From Orobanche coerulescens (taxonomy: Eukaryota; Streptophyta; Magnoliopsida; Lamiales; Orobanchaceae): a DNA stretch of 64,000 nucleotides. Each line of letters starts with the position of its first letter. Positions within the stretch are counted from its first letter, which is position 1. Location: NCBI GenBank assembly GCA_033398695.1, contig CM065805.1, positions 74,244,762-74,308,761 of the forward strand, given 5' to 3'. This document shows positions 1 through 12,261 of this stretch, piece by piece. A program made the position numbers and the translations under genes. The notes under the pieces are model-generated. The model was not told the DNA's origin and searched no databases. It saw nothing but the letters and a program-made list of their open reading frames with translations.

Positions 1-1679
1 TCCGAGAGAGAGGGTTTGTGGGAGAAATTTTCATCATCAATCACTTGAATACTCGATTTTTCATCATTTTCATTTGGTTGTGAAGCTCGTATCATCGATC
101 TAACGCGTGTTCATCGAATCAAAGTGTTTGGATCTTCAAAGGTAATATTCTCAAACCTCTTGGATTTCGATTTGTGTTGAGATATGATGTTTCGGACGTT
201 ATAATCATGTTGTATGAAGAGATATACATATGATTATGAGTATGTATGAATATTCATCGGATTATTGAAAGGTTATTCAAGAACACTTTGAATATTGAGT
301 TGGATTTGGGGTTTTTTGATTAATTGTTGTTTGAAATCACGATTTTGGATATTCATATTGGATTATTGATCGTATTGAAGATGTTTTGTTGGTTTGAAAC
401 ACTTCTTGAGGATTTGATATTGGTGTTATTGAGGTTTGGTTGTAAACAATCGAAGTTGGGCCACAACGTGTTCGATATAATGCCCCAATGAACTTGGTTT
501 AGTCGTATCGACGTTTGAGTTAATTATACTCGTGTTTAATTCGTGTGTTGAACCGGATTATTGGTAATTGTGTTATTCAAGGTTGTTCGAGCGACCGACA
601 TCTCATTTAGGACGTTGTTCGTGGAAGGACATTCTTCATCGGCGTTGTGTAAGTTAATTCTTACTCGGTTAAAAGGATATTAATTCCTTTCGTTATTGTT
701 CATTCATAATTATAGTTCATTCATAATGTATTAACCGTATTGAGACTTGTAATTGTCAATTAATCACTTCAGTCACAAGGAACGACGGTTCCAATCATTT
801 CATTGAGCTATCATTCATTTCACTGTCATTTCATCTCGGTGAGTCATTATTGATTTCGATGTCACTTTTGTTATCTCGTGGCATTTCGGGTCATACTGGC
901 GTGCCGGTTGATATGTGTAGGATTTTCATGTCGCGCACATATTAAGTCCTGTGTTGGTTGTTGGCCTCACATTGGACTGTGCACACGAGAAGATCACTTC
1001 GTGAGACTGATTAGGTACAAGACCACACGTGTATTCGATCGATACTCGATGGTGGCTTGTACACGGACACATTTCCATCCCGGGCGTAGTGTGGTGCCAC
1101 CCTTTGAGCCGTACCGTTAGTTGATTCATACAGCATGTTTGATTGCGTATGTTTTTAACAGGATTTGGGTTATAATCTGACTGATTCACTTTTGATCGCA
1201 TGTGTTTGACGGTTTGAGATTTTTTATCGAACTTGTGGTTTATACAGCATATATGATTGTGTTTGTTCAACTCTTGAGGATTGTTGTTACGTATGGCGGC
1301 CCGTTAGGGATTTTGTTTTTCAGGTCATGGCAAGGCTAAGGCACGGGAAGAGAACGTTGACGGCGAGGAGTCCAGTGATACTAGTAGGGGGCCCCAGTCC
1401 TTTTCATTCACTCGTGTTTTTCTTTATTTTATTTCCGCTGCAGACTTCCGTTTGAATACTCATTTTATTCAGTGTCGTATGTTTTATCTCCATATAAAAT
1501 ATACATGTATTCTGTATTATCTTGGGTGTGTTGTATGAAACTCCTCATCGGAGTAATTAATGATGTAATGTGGTTCGGTACTACATTTACCCTGTGTATT
1601 TCATTCATTTTCACTCACCTGGTGGGTCCCAGTCGGGGATCCACGGCACTGTAATATCCGCCTAGTTTGGAGTGTTACA
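1..1679 (+). mobile_element. Tekay-type gypsy LTR, 3' portion (element A)
   Basis: This is the distal part of a long terminal repeat, cut by the left window edge. Its sequence follows, in reverse complement, the LTRs of element B (26177-28801 and 33968-36578): the CT/GA-rich leader next to the start, the block around TTCCGCTGCAG near 1435, and the end CCTAGTTTGGAGTGTTACA. It is noticeably diverged from B, so it is an older or different family member. The LTR ends at 1679 with CA and is followed directly by copia coding DNA, so this is either a solo LTR or the 3' end of an element inserted into that copia fragment. The left target-site copy lies outside the window. Short ORFs inside it (for example 878-1120 and 926-1270) resemble nothing and are chance. 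Confidence 0.85.
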
Positions 1680-2818
1680 GGTAGAGTCCGAGATGCATTT
1701 CTACTTCACACCCCTCCAACTAATGGCTCCACCTCCCAAGCTAAACACATAACCCGAAGTAGACTTGGACTTTTCTTTGTCCGATGAAAAATCTGAGTCA
1801 GTGTATCCCACCGGAAACAGGTCGTCTGATTGATATACAAGCATGTACTCCCTAGTCCTTCTCAGGTACTTTAGTATGTGATTGACAGCAATCCAGTGTC
1901 CTGGTGCTGGGTTTGAATGATATCTAGCAGCCATGCCGACGGTATGACAGATATTTGGTCTAGTGCAAAGCATAGCATACACGAGACTTCCCACAGCAGA
2001 TGCATAAGCGACCATCTTCATGTCATCTATCTCCTTTTGTGTCTTAGGACACATATCCTTAGATAGTTGAATTCCATGTCTGTAAGGTAGAAAACCTTTC
2101 TTGGAATTCTCCATGCTAAACCGCTTCAGCGCTGTATCGATATAGGGTGCCTGGGATAAGCACAACATTCTTTTCTTCCGATCACGAAAGATCCTGATTC
2201 CAAGGATGTGTCCTGCTTCTCCTAGATCCTTCATATCGAACTTCTCAGATAGCCATACCCGTACGTCCGACAATTCCTTCACGTTGTTTCCAATTAGAAG
2301 AATATCGTCTACATACAGTCCAAGAAATACCAACATGTTTCCATCGCATTTCTTATACACACAAATCTCACTCGGACATTGGACGAATCCATATGTCTGG
2401 TCAACTTCGTCAAAACGAGTGTTCCAAGATCTAGGTGCTTGCTTAAGTCCATAAATGGTTCCCTTAAGCTTGCTCACCAAGTGCTCTTCTCCTTCAACAA
2501 TGAATCCCTCTGGTTGGTACATAAGTTTCCTTGTCTAGACTCCCATTCAAGAATACAGTCTTGACATCCATTTGCCAAATCTCCATATCCAAATGCACAA
2601 CTATAGCTAAAAGAATCTGTATTGACTTAAGCATGGCTACCGGCGAAAAGGTTTCATCATAATCGATACCCTCTTTCTGAGTGTAACCTTTCGCAACAAG
2701 CGTCGCTTTGAAGGTTTCAACCTTCTCGTCACCTCCTTTCTTTTGCTTGTAGACCCATTTACTCCCAATGGCTTGTACCCCATTGGGTAGCTCTACTAGC
2801 TCCCACACGTTATAGGTA
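1680..2818 (-). pseudogene. Ty1/copia pol fragment (RT + RNase H)
   Basis: Relic of a copia polyprotein on the minus strand in two overlapping frames. The upstream piece (2494-2808) begins at WELVELPNG and contains [10 protein letters not shown], the usual start of the copia RT domain. The second (1701-2522) has the RT motifs KLKGTIYGLKQAPRSWN and the catalytic YVDD at about residues 70-73, then the RNase H part with a YTDSDF motif and TSGYVFSLGGGAISW. The frame breaks near 2520 by a small indel. Gag, protease and integrase are absent. The fragment is cut on one side by LTR A and on the other by satellite. It is a dead remnant, with no sign of host use. Confidence 0.9.
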
Positions 2819-4532
2819 TGCTAATTGGAGCTATTATAGTCAATCCTTGCTAAAACAAGACTTAATCAAGAACTAGAGGCTTAAACGGAGATGTTATAAC
2901 CAATTATGATTACAAAAGGCTCAAATATAATCAATAAACCCGAGTTTTTGTAGAGTTCCGACTCGAATACATGTAATGTGATCTTATATCCTATTAAGAA
3001 GACTTAATTAAGAAGCTAAGGGTTAGTCGGAGATCGTTTAGCCAATTCTCAATGCAAAATGCTCGAATCTAATCAATAAACCTGAGTTTTGGTAGAGTTC
3101 CGACTCGAATACATGTAACATGGTCTTATCTCCTATTAACAGGGAGTAAAGGCTTCATCGGAGATGTTATAGCCCATCCTCGCTACAACAAGACTTAATC
3201 AAGAAGGGGAAGCTTAATCTGAGATGTTATATCCAACTATGAGTACAAAAGTCTCGAATCTAATCCATAAGAATAAGTTTTCATAGAGTTCCAACTCGAC
3301 TACATGTAATGTGGTCTTATCTACTATTAACAAGACTTAATCAAGAAGTAAAAGTATAATCAGAGATGTTATAACCAATTGTGAATAACAAACCCAGGTT
3401 TTTATAGAGTTTCGACTCTAAGACATGTAAAATGCTCGAATCTAAGAAATAAACATGAGTTTTTATCGAGTTCCAACTCGTATACATGCAATGTGGTTTT
3501 ATCTCCTATTAACAAGACTTTTTTTTTTTTTTCAAATTTATCAAGTTGACAAGACTTAATCAAGAAGTAAAGGCTTAATAAGAGCTATTGTAGTCAATCC
3601 TTGCTACAACAAGACTTAATCAATAACTAGAGGCTTAATCGGAGATGTTATAACCAATTTTGAGTACAAAAGCCTCGAATCTAATTAATAAACCCGAGTT
3701 TTTGTAGAGTTCCAACTCGAATACATGTAACGTGGCCTTATATCCTATTAACAAGACTTAATCAATAAGTAAAATGCTTAATCGGATCTGTTATAGCCAA
3801 TTCTCAGTATAAAAGTCTCGAATCTAATCAATAATCTCAAGCTTTCGTAGAGTTCCAACTCGAATACTTGTAATGTGGTCTTATCTCCTATTAACAAGAC
3901 GTAATCAAGAAGTAAAGGCTTAATTGGAGCTCTTATAGCTAATTCTCAATGCAAAATGCTCGAATCTAATCAATAAACCTGATTTTTCATAGAGTTCCGA
4001 CTCGAATACATGAAACATGGTCTTATCTCCTATTAACAGGACTTAATCAAGAAGTTGGAGCTATTATAGTCAATCCTTGCTACAACAAGACTTAATCAAA
4101 AAGTATAAAAAACTCGAATCTAATCATAAACCCATGTTTTCGTAGAGTTCTGACTCGAATACATGTAACGTGGTCTTATCTCCTATTAAAAAGACCTAAT
4201 CAAGAAGTAAAGGCTTTATCGGAGCTTTTATATCCAATAATTAATGCAAAATGCTCGAATCTGATTAATAAGCCCGAGTTTTCATAGAATTCCAACTCGA
4301 ATACATGTAATGTGGTCTTATGTCCTATTAACAGGACTTAATCAATAAGTAAAGGCTTCATCGGAGCCATTATAGCCAATCCTTGCTACAAAGAGACTTA
4401 ATCGAGAAGGAGAAGCTTAACCAGAGATGTTATATCCAACTCTAAGTACAAAAGGCTCGAATCTACCCGAGTTTTTATAGAGTTCTAACTCAAATACATG
4501 TAATATGATCTTATCTCCTATTAACAAGACTT
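2819..4532. repeat. Degenerate satellite array, segment 1
   Basis: Tandem repeat with recurring blocks such as CGAATACATGTAA, GGTCTTATCTCCTATTAACA and ATAAACCCGAGTTTT. Spacing between successive CTTAT(C/A)TCCTATT blocks is about 141, 192, 182, 239, 143, 142, 153, 142 and 193 bp. The base monomer is therefore about 142 bp, with a longer form of about 193 bp that carries an extra copy of the TTGCTACAACAAGACTTAATCAA block. Monomers are diverged from one another, so the array is old. The segment ends at the target-site duplication of LINE-1 (TCCTATTAACAAGACTT at 4516-4532 and again at 13708-13724). No coding capacity is seen. Confidence 0.92.
3521..3548 (-). mobile_element. Tiny poly(T) retroposon scar in satellite
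   Basis: A 28-bp insertion made of about 12 T followed by CAAATTTATCAAGTTG, flanked by ACAAGACTT at 3512-3520 and 3549-3557. Poly(T) next to a target duplication is what an extremely 5'-truncated minus-strand LINE or SINE insertion leaves. It sits at the same monomer position as the LINE-1 insertion. The source element cannot be identified from so few bases. Confidence 0.6.
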
Positions 4533-4573
4533 TTTTTTTAAAAAACGAACAGCTTTTATAACATCGCGAAAAA

Positions 4574-4705
4574 AGAGGGTGGACGAGGCCCTCTACACGC
4601 CCAGATGAAAAAGAGGGAGGACGAAACCCTCTACACGCCCCAAAAAACAGAATAAATTATGAAACTGATAAACGAGGGTGGACGAGACCCTCTACACGCC
4701 CAGCA
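4574..4705 (-). repeat. LINE-1 3' UTR hairpin repeats
   Basis: Three near copies of a block reading GAGGG(T/A)GGACGA(G/A)(G/A)CCCTCTACACGCCC lie between the poly(A) tail and the ORF2 stop. In each, GAGGG and CCCTC can pair to form a small stem. The 3' UTR is where a LINE reverse transcriptase recognises its RNA, so a repeated stem here may be a recognition structure. That role is an inference. Confidence 0.7.
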
Positions 4706-4785
4706 GGGAATGAACCACTAAGCCTGGAAAATATTACACATGAATTTTTCTCCTCCTAATATACGGGAAGGCCATTTTATCCAGT

Positions 4786-7700
4786 TTAATAAATCCGAGG
4801 ATTCCCTTTAAGTTTGGAGACATCGTGGAGGTGCAAATCTTGACGATCACATCCTTCGTTGGCTAAGAGGTCAGCGACGGCATTGCCCTCTCTAAAGATA
4901 TGAGAGAAATGGGTCTCAACTTTATCCATAAGAGATCGAATTTGAAAAATAATCCTTTGGATTTTTCAGTGGCAGGAAGTGGAATGATTAATCAATTGAA
5001 GTGCAATTTTCAAATCAACTTCCACCCAAACTTTTTTAAAATTTTTTTGATTGCAAAACTCGAGCCCTCTCCAAATGGCGTAAATTTCTGCAAAATTGTT
5101 GGTTTGAGTTCCAAGAAATTCGGAGAACAAGATAAGAGGATTGCCGTGGTGATCTCGAACAATTCCCCCAGCGGCCGCACCGCCCGAATTTCCCTTCGCA
5201 GTGCCGTCTGAATTTAATTTCAACCACCCCACCTGCGGCTTAATCCAACGGACAGCCCTGACTGTATCGCGGCCCTGGGGCAGGTTTGATGCCCATAAAA
5301 TCTGCAATTCGATCCGCTCCCTTCCAAAACCGTCTACTAAGTTTGCCTTTTAATTTGATGTTGTTAATGTATTTCCAAATATGCTCACACACACGTTTTG
5401 GCGTGAAAGGGACATTATCAACCCTTTTGTCATTCCTACAATACCAAAGAAACCATAGAATCAGAATGGGAATAATGTGAAAAATGTGAGTTTTGCCCTT
5501 CGTTTTGCCAAACCAATTAGTAATGATGAGTTTAAAATTGGGGGAAATAAGGATTTTGATCCCCGCAAGGTTATGAAAAACCTTCCAGACTTCTTTAGCA
5601 ACCGGGCTATTAATAAAGAGGTGGGGAAGGTTTTTATCCCCAGCAAAAACACAAATTAGTGGCAATAATGCCCCTACGCGCGAGCCCATCCGGCATGGAA
5701 ATCCATTTATTGACGACCTTAACCATAAACAGGGAAATGGTAGGTGTGATTAAAAGATTCCAACAATAACGAAGAATATTATTGACAGGTTTTTTCTGAC
5801 GAACTAAATCCCAAGCTGTTTTGAAGCAAAAAATACCATTTGAGGATAGAGTCCATACAGATTTATTCTCACCAGGGGTAATAGGTAACGAACAAATATG
5901 ATCACAAATGCCAAACAGGAGTTTGCGATTGATTTTCCTCCTATCCCATTCCCCATTAGTCCAAACACAATCAATAGTATATTTAGCTTTAGTTTGGCAA
6001 AAATTGGTTAACGGGCTCAAATCGCACCAAATGTCGTGCCAAATAGACACTTTACCATTACCATTATGCCAAAAGATTTATCATTAGTAATAGATCCAAT
6101 GCGGCACAGGTTTTTTCAAATAAGGGAACTTTCGGGGTTGAATTTGATAATCATGGGGTGGAACCGAGAACAGTATTTTTTAAGGAGTAAATTAGACCAA
6201 ATATTGTTGGAGGTTCTGAATCTCCACCACAATTTAATCTCGACTGCCCGGATAATGTCATGAAGATTCCGACAACCAAGACCCCCCTCATCCGTAGGAA
6301 AACATAGCCGATTCCAAGAAGCCCAATGTAACTTACGTTTATTGTCATTAGTTCCCCATAGAAATTTGTTGAACAGTCTTTCTATGAAACTAATGACATT
6401 ATCAGGTGGTTTAAGCACTTGTAAGCTATAGAAAGCTATGGAGTTAAGAACCGATTTAATTAATTCAAGGCGCCCCCAAGTGGACAATAAATGATGGTTC
6501 CAAGTAAGAATCTTGTTTTTAATTTTCGTAATCAAGGAACCGTACATATCGAAAGATTGAAAACCTTTCCAAAGAGGGGCGCCTAAGTACATAATGAGTA
6601 AATCAGCTCTATTAAACCCCGTGACATCATGGACCCAGCTGGCAACATGGGGAGTTGGATTATTCAAAATAAAATTACTCTAGTGGTTATTGATCTTCTG
6701 CCGGAGATATTCTCATAATGGGTGATGCACTTATTAAATATATGGAGACTTTTTTTTTTTGAAGAATTAAGAAAAATAAGAATATCATCGGCATAAGAAA
6801 GATGCGTGATTTTCACTTTTTTCTTAATCTTGAAGTACATCGATGGATTATTCAAGAACATTTGATCAATACTCCGAGAAAAATAGTCCGCGGCAATCAC
6901 AAAAATGAGAGGGGACAGCGGATCCCCTTGTCGAATACCTCTCTTGCTTTTAAAAAACCCAATCGACTGCCCATTCACAAGGATCGAGAACTAACAATTA
7001 GAAATACAATTTTAAATAAAATTAATCCAGACAGTAGAAAAACGAAAACTAGACATTACTTGAAATATGAAATTCCAATTAATCCTATCATAAGCTTTTT
7101 CCATGTCAAGTTTAATAATAGTATTGATAATCGAAAGCGAGATGTCGTGAGTAACCTCGTGAGGCGTCAAAATATTATCCGTGATATTTCTACCTTTGAT
7201 GAAACCGGATTGGGCAGGATTAATCATAGAGGGCAGAATTTTGCCAAGTCTCATGCTAAGAATTTTCGAAATGATTTTATAAATAGTGTTGAACAGACTA
7301 ATCGGCCGAAAATCTTTCCACGATCTAGGATTGTTATTTTTGGGAATAAGTGTAATAGTGGTCGTAGTAAAAGCACACGGCATCGGATAGCCACAGAAAA
7401 ATTCAAAAACGGCATCTAAAACATCCCAGCACACTATATCCCAGCAACTGTGGAAAAATTTAATATTAAAACCGTCAGGCCCGGCAACACTATCCCCGTC
7501 CATGTCAAAGACACAAAACTTAATTTCATCAATGGTGGGATTAATACACAGACTATTATTCTGATCATGCGAGATAATATTCGGCACAACCCGAGGGTCA
7601 ATGTCGTCAAGAAAATGACTTTGCTCCGCAAAACAATTAGAGAAGTAAGAGACCGCGGAGTTGTAAATTTCCTCGCAATCCATGATCATGCGACCACTAT

Positions 7701-8673
7701 CCCGAATTTCATGAATAAAGTTTCTGTCTTTTCTTTTTCACTAAATTGTGAAAGAATTTGCTATTCCTCTCTCCTTCAAACGTCCATTTCATATTAGATT
7801 TTTGTTTCCAAAAATCCTCCATGGACAGAATAAGGGTAAGGTTGGCGTTCATTTTTTTAAGGTGGATGAGATTGGTAGTGAAAGGATCTTAGTCAAACCC
7901 ATTTTCGTCAACTTCCACCGCATACTGGGCCTGATCAATTTGAGAAAAAATATTACCGAAAATAACCTAATTCCACTCCTTCAAGGTGTATTTAAGCCTC
8001 GATAGCTTTTCCAAAAGTTTAAACATCCCTATAGCATTGGTATGGAGATCCCAAAACTCCTTTACAGTTGATAAAAAAAGATGGTGCCTGATCCACATAT
8101 TTTGAAATCTGAAAGAAGTCCTGGGTTTAAAAGATTTAGGGCTAAATTGACAAAACAAAGAGTTGTGATCAGATACTTAGGAAGATGCCTAATGGAGGAT
8201 CACGGGAATGCACTGTACCAAGCCGGGGAGAACAAGATCTTATCCAACCTTTGCCACACACCATCCCTGTACCAGGTGTAAGGGGTGCCCGTGAATCCAC
8301 CATCAGATAGGTTGCAATGTAATAGAGCATCAGTGAACTCATCCATATCTGATGGGATTGGGACAGCCCCTCCTTTTTTCTCGTCAGGTTGGAGGATAAT
8401 GTTGAAATCTCCACCAACCATCCAAGGGAGCTGGCTGGGACTCGCAGAGAGAAGATCATCCCACATGTCCCTTCTCTCGATTTTGGTATGCCTCCCGTAC
8501 ACCCTTCTCTCGATTTTGGTATGCCTCCCCTCCAAATCAACTTTTGGTTCAATAAGAGCCAATATGTTGAACTTGTGCTTTCTTTTTAACATACGAAGTT
8601 TGTTTTGGGCAGGTTTGTTCCCAATACCTCTAATATTCCAAAAAAGTGTACTAATCATTATGGATAGTTCCAC
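4786..8673 (-). pseudogene. LINE-1 ORF2 (EN-RT-zf-RNase H), broken
   Basis: ORF2 of a plant L1-type LINE: endonuclease and reverse transcriptase for target-primed insertion. Domains in minus order: AP-like endonuclease (8200-8673; WNIRG, GGDFNIIL, RLDKILF); linker (about 7860-8160); RT (7012-7689, with VAGPDGFN, RPISLFNTIYKIISKIL, SGFIKGRNITDNI and LDMEKAYDRINW; then 6664-6978 with RGIRQGDPLSPLIF and the catalytic LSYADDILIF); post-RT region (6116-6667); zf-RVT zinc-binding region (5634-6050, cut short); and RNase H (4966-5307, LNSDGTAKGNSGGAAAGGIV, NNFAEIYAIWRGLE). Past a frame shift the RNase H end, with HIFREGNAVADLLANEG, continues to a TAA at 4786. At least six frame changes or stops separate the pieces. 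RNase H marks the plant L1 subgroup that carries this domain. Confidence 0.92.
8469..8534 (-). repeat. 33-bp in-frame duplication in LINE-1 endonuclease
   Basis: Two direct copies of a 33-bp unit starting CCCTTCTCTCGATTTTGG lie back to back. They duplicate GRHTKIERR in the endonuclease N-terminal third without breaking the frame. This is most likely a slippage event private to this dead copy. Confidence 0.85.
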
Positions 8674-9108
8674 TCCTAGTCCTCTTTTTTATTATATTAG
8701 AAGCTTCGTGACAATTTTTTTGATTTTCCTCGTCTGCCCGTTTTAATCGGGTGCCCAAGAATTGGATTTTTAAGATTTTCCTTGAAAGGAATGATTTCAG
8801 TTCCAATCGGGTTAAAATCTGTATCAAAATGATCAGACAAGGATTGTCCAAACAAGGATTGCCTGGAGTATGCAGATCTGTCCGAGTTGTAGTTTTCGGA
8901 ACCTGCAAAATATTCGATAGAAGAGTCAGAAAGTACAGCAATACTACAACCTCATAATCCTCCCCGCAAATATTGGGCACACTTTCCTGCAGTTCAGTAT
9001 CACGAAAAGAGGGTTCACATATAGATTTTAATTTTTGTTCCCCATTAATAAAGGGTTGGTGAGCATTATTTTTTTCCCCTCCTCTAAAAGATTCACCTCG
9101 ATCAGGCC

Positions 9109-10815
9109 TTAGGGGTCAAAAGGACAATTATCATTTTTCAAATTATTTAATGGGGAATCCAACACCAAATCATCTGATTGCGAAAGAATCTGAAAAGAGT
9201 TCGAGATAGCCAAAGAAGCATTTGCCGATTGTGGCTCCAAGGGCAGGTTAGGGGAGGGAGTTTCCTCCTCATTTTCTAACACCGCAAATATATTTCTCAT
9301 ATCCACCTGCGCTCCCTTAACCGAGTCCAAAGCTGTCATTTTTTCTGCAACATCTCCCAAACCAGCATTAGAAATATTAACCGGCCTAACAGAGGGGCCT
9401 GGTCCTTTATTATGAATAGTAATTAGCGAGTTCTTTAAAATGTTATTTTTCAAAGGAGACTTTATATTAGTCTGGCCGACGGTCACCCATTTTTCTTTTT
9501 CTATTTTTTTACCCTTCTCCAAATTGCTTTTGTTTTGAAATTTATTCTCAAACGTTTTGGGTTTTAAGGATGGATTTTTAATGTAACAAGCTTCAATGTC
9601 ATGACCAACATGTCGACAATGCCGACAATACCGGGGTAATTTTTCATACTCGACTTCTAACTCAGTTAAAACACCATTACACTTGATGCCAACCGAGTTA
9701 GGCAACACATATGTGAGACTAATTTCAACACAAATTCGGGCAAATCGAAGTTTGTTCCTATTCAGAGTGTTCTCATCTGCTTTAACAAACGTGCCAATAA
9801 GGAAACCAACCGTATGAAGGGCACGTAAATCAAACCATTGGATTGGTAAGGCATGAATTTTAACCCAATCGGAACTAAAGTTGGTTCATGTTTAAAGTTA
9901 AAAAAGGATCCTATTTGAATAATCGCATAGGGTATCCGAGAATGTTGAACTCCTCTTTCAACCATAATTTAGCACAAAAATTATCATTTTGGAGATTAAT
10001 AAGAACATCTTTGAAGTTTAAAAACTGGACTTTACAGGGTCCAAATCCAGATTGTTGTAAGTGTTTAGATACGAAATCATTAGTCGGTTTCCCAAACAAG
10101 AACTTACCAATAAGGGCATTTTTATAAATACCCGATACGTATTCACATTCCTCGGCTGAGAAAACAGCGGTTGGGATATCGCCGGAGAGATCCACCTGAC
10201 CAAGCCGACCATTCGAGGGAGTCCCTCTGTTGACAGCATCGGCAAATGAAACAGGCCCCGGAGCGCCGACAATAGATCTGTTGGGAGGAAGAAAAAAATT
10301 ATCAGTAGAATTCGGACCAACAAAAATCTCACCTTCTTCAAGGCCAGCCACAATGGGCGGGACGGCAGGCGGGAGGTATTTGAGCACATTCCCGGCAATC
10401 ACCGCCGCTTGCTGGACGACCGAGACGCCGGAACCACAGGGAGCGCCGGTCGCGTGGGGAGGCACTAACAAGCCCGAACCCGCCCCTGGACCACTGACAA
10501 CAGCCGCACCCGAACCCTCCGGAGAAGAAGAAATCCCTCCCGATCCGGACCACGACGAAGCAGCCACTTGGAAAGGGCTGGCGACCACCGGCGGAGCAGG
10601 ACCAGAACAAATCGCGACAACCTCCGGAGAAACCTCTGGAAAACCCGACTGACCCGACTGACCAGAACAAACTGCGACCACCGCCGGAGAGACCTCCGGA
10701 AAACCTGACTGAACTCAAGAATTTTATTATTATTCTCACCGGGAATGATAAGAGAAAATAGTTCAACGTCAGAAACGATCTGGGTAAGGTCAGCGTGAGG
10801 GGAAGAGTTATTCAC
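9109..10815 (-). pseudogene. LINE-1 ORF1 (Gag-like, DUF4283 + CCHC knuckle)
   Basis: RNA-binding ORF1 protein of a plant L1-type LINE, which coats the element RNA. The N-terminal third (10815 to about 10300) is Pro/Gly/Ser-rich and of low complexity. It is followed by a DUF4283-like core (9911-10350; ALIGKFLFGKPT, VQFLNFKDVLINLQNDNF, LKEEFNILGYPMRLFK). The frame shifts near 9900. The last open piece (9109-9708) has a CX2CX4HX4C zinc knuckle, CRHCRHVGHDIEAC, then a Lys-rich tail. The start is uncertain because two other frames are open over 10338-10815. ORF2 starts about 440 bp downstream, the usual ORF1-ORF2 order. Confidence 0.88.
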
Positions 10816-10938
10816 AGAGAGCAGCCCCGCCTGGGACTGATGAAGACGCGGAGAGAGAAAGTTTTGATGCAGATGATTTTTTATTCCCCCTACAAGTGGT
10901 GAAAGTTATTTCAACTGGGGGGTTTGTTTTATTATTAA

Positions 10939-11746
10939 GGGGGAGGGAGTGGTCACCTAATACCCTAGGTGCCACATCACCTCTATCCAATAAAAACCCT
11001 CCAACTCAAAACTACCCAATTCTACCCTAACACTACCCTAAGTGGAGGGAGTGGTCACCTATACTACCCGATTTTTTTTTCATACATAAAATCACATACA
11101 ATATTAAAATAAAAACATACCATTTCATTAAAAATAAAAACATTACATAATACTTAAAAAAAAACATTACATAAAAACATACTCGATTTTTTTTTCGTAC
11201 ATAAAATCACATACAATATTAAAATAAAAACATACCATTTCATTAAAAATAAAAACATTACATAATACTTAAAAAAAAACATTACATAAAAACATACTCG
11301 ATTTTTTTTTCATACATAAAATCACATACAATATTAAAATAAAAACATACCATTTCATTAAAAATAAAAACATTACATAATACTTAAAAAAAACATTACA
11401 TAAAAACATACTCGATTTTTTTCATACATAAAATCACATACAATATTAAAATAAAAACATACCATTTCATTAAAAATAAAAAAATTACATAATACTTAAA
11501 AAAAGAAACATAACATAATACTAAAAAATAACTAGATTAAAAACAATACAAAAACAAAGAAAAAGAAAAAAAAATATTATTACCAAACACAAAAAAAAAA
11601 AAAAAAAAACCCTAAAGCACCCCCCCACCGATCGGCTTCAGAAGCCGATTTGGTAACCCGCCCGCCTTACCCGATGCCGCGGCGGCGGTGTTACCGCTCG
11701 GGTAAGGGTACCCGATCCCCTTACCCGAGCCCCACTCCCTCCCCCC
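10939..11746. mobile_element. Harbinger-like MITE 1 (in LINE-1 5' UTR)
   Basis: An 808-bp AT-rich element with terminal inverted repeats GGGGGAGGGAGTGG (left) and the complement of GGGGGGAGGGAGTGGG (right), flanked on both sides by TAA. TAA/TTA flanks with G-rich ends fit the PIF/Harbinger superfamily. A second copy of the terminal motif (GGAGGGAGTGGTCACC) occurs inside at about 11043. No transposase is present, so the element is non-autonomous. The right subterminal GC-rich block (GGCGGCGGTGTTACCGC) is shared with the element at 12262-13404, so the two are relatives. Confidence 0.75.
11071..11530. repeat. 115-bp AT-rich tandem repeat inside MITE 1
   Basis: About four head-to-tail copies of a 115-bp unit (ATAAAATCACATACAATATT near 11086, 11201, 11316 and 11429), with the last copy degenerate. 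The copies are nearly identical, so the expansion is recent relative to the host element. There is no coding potential. Confidence 0.88.
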
Positions 11747-11967
11747 TAAGAGAAGAAACAATTCTTTGGCCAGCTGTGGGATTTTTATTATTAAAATTAG
11801 AGGCCTCCCCTTGGACAGCTGCGGTAGTGCATGTGCATCGTGAGATGCGGGAATAATGCAATTAAAAATAGCCGCTGTCCCATGTGAAGGTTCTTGAGGC
11901 AGATTAATTTTTGAGTAATGCTATTTTCACAATACACTTGACAACGGCGCGACAATTCACGCAAGAC

Positions 11968-12030
11968 GATCTCGCTGAAGTGAGATAAAAGTGAAATGTC
12001 ACAATCACATTTATCTCACTTCACAGATCG
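11968..12030. other. Hairpin in LINE-1 5' UTR remnant
   Basis: AAGTGAGATAAAAGTG at 11978-11993 pairs with CACATTTATCTCACTT at 12006-12021 (15 of 16), and an outer GATCT/AGATC pair extends the stem past a small bulge. This may be the core of a small foldback element, but I cannot find convincing ends or a target duplication. The surrounding 11747-12261 otherwise shows nothing recognisable. Confidence 0.5.
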
Positions 12031-12261
12031 CGCCACATACTCAAATCACAACCTCGGCGCCGTCAGACGTGAAAAGAAGATTACTCTTAATTTTTTGAGG
12101 CTGATTAAAATTAAACGCCTCCCGATCTGCTGCGCCCTTTGGCTGAATATTTTTTGCGGAATTTTTAATTCTGGTCTCAGTGGTGGGAGAATGGCTGTCC
12201 CATGTGAAATTGTTTTGACTGTCATAATTTCAGTATTAAAAAGGAACGGTTCTGGATCTGA

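Noticed and set aside
878..1270. Overlapping ORFs on both strands (80 and 114 codons)
   Set aside because: They lie inside LTR A, have no recognisable domain, and occupy noncoding LTR sequence shared with element B.
11071..11600. AT-rich tandem block as a replication origin or matrix attachment site
   Set aside because: AT-richness alone does not support this. The block is explained as an expanded repeat inside a MITE.
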